Shown: positions 61,210-64,000 of the stretch, one piece after another
Numbering within the stretch: position 1 is the stretch's first letter
Layout: each line of letters opens with the position of its first letter
Assembly: GCA_019639195.1 (NCBI GenBank)
Contig: JAHBSI010000002.1
Location: 310,001 to 374,000 of the forward strand
Length of the DNA: 64,000 nt
DNA from: Acidobacteriota bacterium
Lineage (GTDB): Bacteria > Acidobacteriota > Blastocatellia > Pyrinomonadales > Pyrinomonadaceae
Reading direction: 5' to 3'
Notes under the pieces: model-generated
The model's database searches: none
Seen by the model: only the letters and a program-made list of their open reading frames with translations
Told to the model about the DNA's origin: nothing
Program-made: the position numbers and the translations under genes

Positions 61210-62748
61210 CTAAAAACCTCCGGTGCGGGCGAATCTCTTAGCGACATCCACCGCAGAATCGATATGAACCTTCATATATTCGTCGGCCGCAATGAACGGG
61301 ATCCGCTCGCGGATCGCCCGAAAAAGCGGTTCCGTCCCCTGCCCCAGTTTCGGTTCGGCAGCTAGGCGTTTTCGTCGAAGATCAACGGCCTGAGCTGAAC
61401 AGAATGCCTCGAGAGCGAGAACCGTCTCAAGATTCCGCCGAACTGATCGAAGTTTGAGAGCCGCGGTCGCACCCATCGAAACGTGATCTTCGACATTCGC
61501 GGAACTCGGGATAGTATCAACGCTCGCCGGATGGGCAAGCACCTTGTTCTCGGTGCAAAGGGCAGCGGCCGTATATTGCACAATCATAAAGCCCGAATTC
61601 AGCCCGCCGTCTTCGGTCAGAAACGCCGGAAGAATGCGCGAGTTCGAAGCCTCGTCCGTAAGACGCATAATTCGGCGTTCAGAGATGTTCGCAAGTTCGG
61701 CGAGAGCAATGGCGAGGTAATCGAATGCGAGGGCAAGCGGTTCACCGTGGAAATTGCCGCCCGAGATCACCTCGATGTTGTCGCCGTCAACAAAGATCAG
61801 TGGATTGTCGGTTACCGAATTCAGCTCGATCTTCAGAAGCCATTTCGCATACGCCACGGCATCGCGACACGCCCCGTGCACCTGCGGGATGCACCGCAAG
61901 GTGTAGGCGTCCTGCACGTTTACAGGGTCGAAGCCGCGTGTCATTTCACTGCCTTCGAGAATTGCACGAAGATTTTTCGCACATTCGACCTGCCGAGGAT
62001 GCGGCCGTACCGCGTGAATTCGCTCGTCGAATGCGGCAGTCGTGCCGTTGACGGCCTCGAGCGTCAGACATCCCGAGACGTCCGCAAGGTCGGCGAGATT
62101 GCGTGCCTTTTCGGTTTCAAGCAGGCCGACAGCGGTCATGATCGTCGTGCCGTTCGTAAGGGCAAGGCCTTCCTTTGCCTTCAGGACGACAGGCGACAGC
62201 CCGGCCGCAGAAAGAGCTTCGGCACCGGACATTTCCTTGCCGCCAAACTCCGCTCGGCCTTCGCCGATCAGCAAACACGCGAAATGAGCGAGCGGTGCGA
62301 GATCACCGCTTGCACCAAGGCTTCCCTTCTCAGGAATGAGAGGATGAACGCCGCGGTTGAGGCATTCAAGGATGAGTTCGAGTGTCTCAAGCCGAATGCC
62401 CGAAAAGCCGCGTGCGAGCGTATTCGCACGGATGAGCATTATTGCTCGCGTCGTTGCTGTGTCGAATGCATCGCCAACGCCAACCGCGTGGCTTACGACG
62501 ATATTTCGCTGGAGTCTTTCGACCTCCTCGCGACTGATGATCTTATCCTTGAACGCGCCAAACCCGGTCGTGATCCCATAAGCGATCTCTCCGCGTTCAA
62601 GAAGCGTGTCGACAGCCGAGGCCGCTTTAATGACCTGCTCTTTTGCACGGTCAGAAAGCGAAACGCCAGGTTCGCCCGGCTTGCCATAAGCGACGGCAAC
62701 AACTTGCTCAAAAGTCAGGCTCTCGCCGTCAAGTACGATGTTATTCAT
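61210..62748 (-). CDS. hutH: Histidine ammonia-lyase
   Basis: First enzyme of histidine degradation, removing ammonia to form urocanate (512 aa). The MIO cofactor forms from the Ala146-Ser147-Gly148 triad in GSLGASGDLAPL. Other landmarks: YGITTGFGAF near residue 57, TNGTTIMTAVGLLE near 195, RCIPQVHGACRD near 285, and GNFHGEPLALAFDYL near 330. Full length. It lies 33 bp downstream of hutI, so the two form a hut unit; hutU is not in the window. Confidence 0.97.
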   Translation of the reverse strand: MNNIVLDGESLTFEQVVAVAYGKPGEPGVSLSDRAKEQVIKAASAVDTLLERGEIAYGITTGFGAFKDKIISREEVERLQRNIVVSHAVGVGDAFDTATTRAIMLIRANTLARGFSGIRLETLELILECLNRGVHPLIPEKGSLGASGDLAPLAHFACLLIGEGRAEFGGKEMSGAEALSAAGLSPVVLKAKEGLALTNGTTIMTAVGLLETEKARNLADLADVSGCLTLEAVNGTTAAFDERIHAVRPHPRQVECAKNLRAILEGSEMTRGFDPVNVQDAYTLRCIPQVHGACRDAVAYAKWLLKIELNSVTDNPLIFVDGDNIEVISGGNFHGEPLALAFDYLAIALAELANISERRIMRLTDEASNSRILPAFLTEDGGLNSGFMIVQYTAAALCTENKVLAHPASVDTIPSSANVEDHVSMGATAALKLRSVRRNLETVLALEAFCSAQAVDLRRKRLAAEPKLGQGTEPLFRAIRERIPFIAADEYMKVHIDSAVDVAKRFARTGGF

Positions 62749-62781
62749 CTATTCCAAATGCCTTCCAAGCCAACTTTCGCG

Positions 62782-64000
62782 TCATTCTACGGCACGCCCG
62801 TTCTTGATGACCATCGCGATAAGATTTCCACCAAATTCGTAGGCGATCTGCCGATAATCCTTACACTCGCAGATGAGCAAATCGGCGACCTTTCCCACCT
62901 CAATCGAACCGAGTGTCATTCCGAGCCCGATCGCGTAGGCGGCGTTTACCGTCGCCGCATTCAGCGCTTCGGACGGAAGCAGTTTTTGATACCGTGTCGA
63001 GATCGTCATCGCCATCGCCTGAGATGGACAAGGTGCCGAGCCGGGATTGAAGTCTGTCGAGATTGCGACGGCACAGCCCCGGTCTATAAGCCTGCGTGCC
63101 GGTGCGAACTGTGTTTTTCCGGCACTAAAATTCTCCGTTGGGATAACGACGCCGATCGTATTACTTGCAGCTAGCAGCTCGATCTCATCGTCCGATATGG
63201 CGTCGAGGTGGTCGATCGACACGGCACCGGATTCGATCGCAAGCCGCGAACCTCCAAGATTCGTAAACTGATCGACGTGCGCTTTTATGCTAAACCCGAA
63301 ACTGCATGCCGCCGTAATGATGCGTTCTGTCTGTTCACGGTCGAATGCATTCTTTTCGGTAAACACGTCGCAGAAGAACGGGACGCTTTTAGCGGCAAAA
63401 TGCGACGCTTCGTACCAGTTCCACGCACCTTCGAGCATCTTATCGCAGATGAGATCGACATAACCGGCCGTGTTTCCCTTGAACTCGGGAGGGACTGTGT
63501 GAGCCGCAAGAAAAGTCGGGACCAGATCGATCAAGTGAAGCTCATCGAGGCGTTCGATCACACGAAGCATCTTCAATTCAGCTTCGAGGTCAAGGCCGTA
63601 GCCCGTCTTTATCTCGACGGTCGTTGTGCCGCACGCAAGCATCTTGTCCAGTCGCAACAAGCCGCTTTCGATAAGATCATCTTCCGAAGCGGCACGCGTG
63701 TTCTTGACGGTTGAAATGATCCCGCCGCCAGCCGCAAGGATATCGAGATATTCCGCGCCTTTGATCTTTAGTTCGAACTCATTCAGCCTGTCGCCGGCAT
63801 ACACGATATGAGTGTGCGGATCGACAAAGCCGGGACAAACCGCGTACCCTTTGGCGTCGATTGTGTTCTTCGCGGAGAATTCACGAACGATGTCTTTTGC
63901 TTTACCAATGCCAACGAATCTTCCGCCCGCGATCGCAACTGCGGCTTCCTCGATGATGCCGACGTCGGCCATCGAGGTCCCGCGTTTCGGCTTCCCTTCC
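62782..64000 (-). CDS. hutI: Imidazolonepropionase, 5' end beyond the window
   Basis: Third enzyme of histidine degradation, an amidohydrolase with a metal-dependent TIM barrel. The metal motif PGFVDPHTHIVYAGDRLNEF lies near the visible start, followed by NTRAASEDDLIESG, VEIKTGYGLDLEAELKML, AHTVPPEFKG and STDFNPGSAPCPS. The frame stays open to the window edge: the residues before the first ATG (EGKPKRGTS) fit the family, so that ATG at 63972 is internal and the true start is missing. It precedes hutH on the same strand. Confidence 0.95.
   Translation of the reverse strand, partial: EGKPKRGTSMADVGIIEEAAVAIAGGRFVGIGKAKDIVREFSAKNTIDAKGYAVCPGFVDPHTHIVYAGDRLNEFELKIKGAEYLDILAAGGGIISTVKNTRAASEDDLIESGLLRLDKMLACGTTTVEIKTGYGLDLEAELKMLRVIERLDELHLIDLVPTFLAAHTVPPEFKGNTAGYVDLICDKMLEGAWNWYEASHFAAKSVPFFCDVFTEKNAFDREQTERIITAACSFGFSIKAHVDQFTNLGGSRLAIESGAVSIDHLDAISDDEIELLAASNTIGVVIPTENFSAGKTQFAPARRLIDRGCAVAISTDFNPGSAPCPSQAMAMTISTRYQKLLPSEALNAATVNAAYAIGLGMTLGSIEVGKVADLLICECKDYRQIAYEFGGNLIAMVIKNGRAVE

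Noticed and set aside
61483..63174. 563-codon open frame on the plus strand
   Set aside because: It lies fully antisense to hutH and hutI, which have all family motifs. Its protein has no domain-like pattern; codon bias of the real genes explains the open frame.

Overview
The window looks like chromosomal DNA of an acidobacterium, most likely of the Blastocatellia/Pyrinomonadaceae type. The reasons are a secreted VWA protein of the kind first described in Acidobacteria, a GYF-like/B-box/Yip1 membrane protein, Lpt genes that imply an outer membrane, many secreted peptidases, System II cytochrome c maturation, and an even, moderately high GC content. This placement is an inference from gene content, not from a marker-gene tree.

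Layout. 1-4306 (+): the 3' end of a TolC-type efflux gene, an LPS-core type glycosyltransferase, and an overlapping trio of secreted proteins ending in a VWA protein. 4303-26056 (-): a long housekeeping and regulatory block. In transcription order it holds an HD-GYP sensor, a Yip1-like membrane protein, ftsY, ribD, rsmA, RNase J, an SDR, uppP, recJ, a fused LptC/LptA-type protein, lptB, rpoN, hpf, a short hprK, rapZ, a mannose-type EIIA, HPr, arginase and ddl. The rpoN-to-HPr part is a regulatory PTS with no sugar permease. 26191-34055: an S9 peptidase (-), an M28 peptidase (+), the molybdate transporter modABC (-), a tiny membrane protein (+) and an active-looking S41 protease (-). 34239-37131 (+): two oligopeptide ABC ATPases and a Yip1 protein. 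37186-42138 (-): a MacAB-like efflux operon with two permeases.

42391-47386 (+) is a phospho-signalling operon: zinc-ribbon/FHA protein, zinc-ribbon/Ser-Thr kinase/FHA protein, RDD membrane protein, and FHA/GAF/PP2C phosphatase. Just beyond it, on the opposite strand, lies a well-conserved ydaO-type (c-di-AMP) riboswitch with no gene behind it. It points into the operon's terminator. 47786-53178 carries respiratory assembly genes: ctaB, oxidase subunit III and DUF420 (-), then resB and ccsA (+).

53193-64000: a secreted Lys/Pro-rich protein, an S41 homologue that has lost its catalytic Ser and Lys, ruvX, a penicillin-acylase family hydrolase, tRNA-Arg(TCG), a small eroded Rhs-type island, an M15-like lipoprotein, and hutH with the 3' part of hutI.

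Most notable: the orphan c-di-AMP riboswitch facing the kinase/phosphatase operon, the S41 pseudoprotease, the RapZ Walker A lysine-to-methionine change, the RibD zinc-ligand Cys-to-His change, and the Rhs remnant beside the tRNA.
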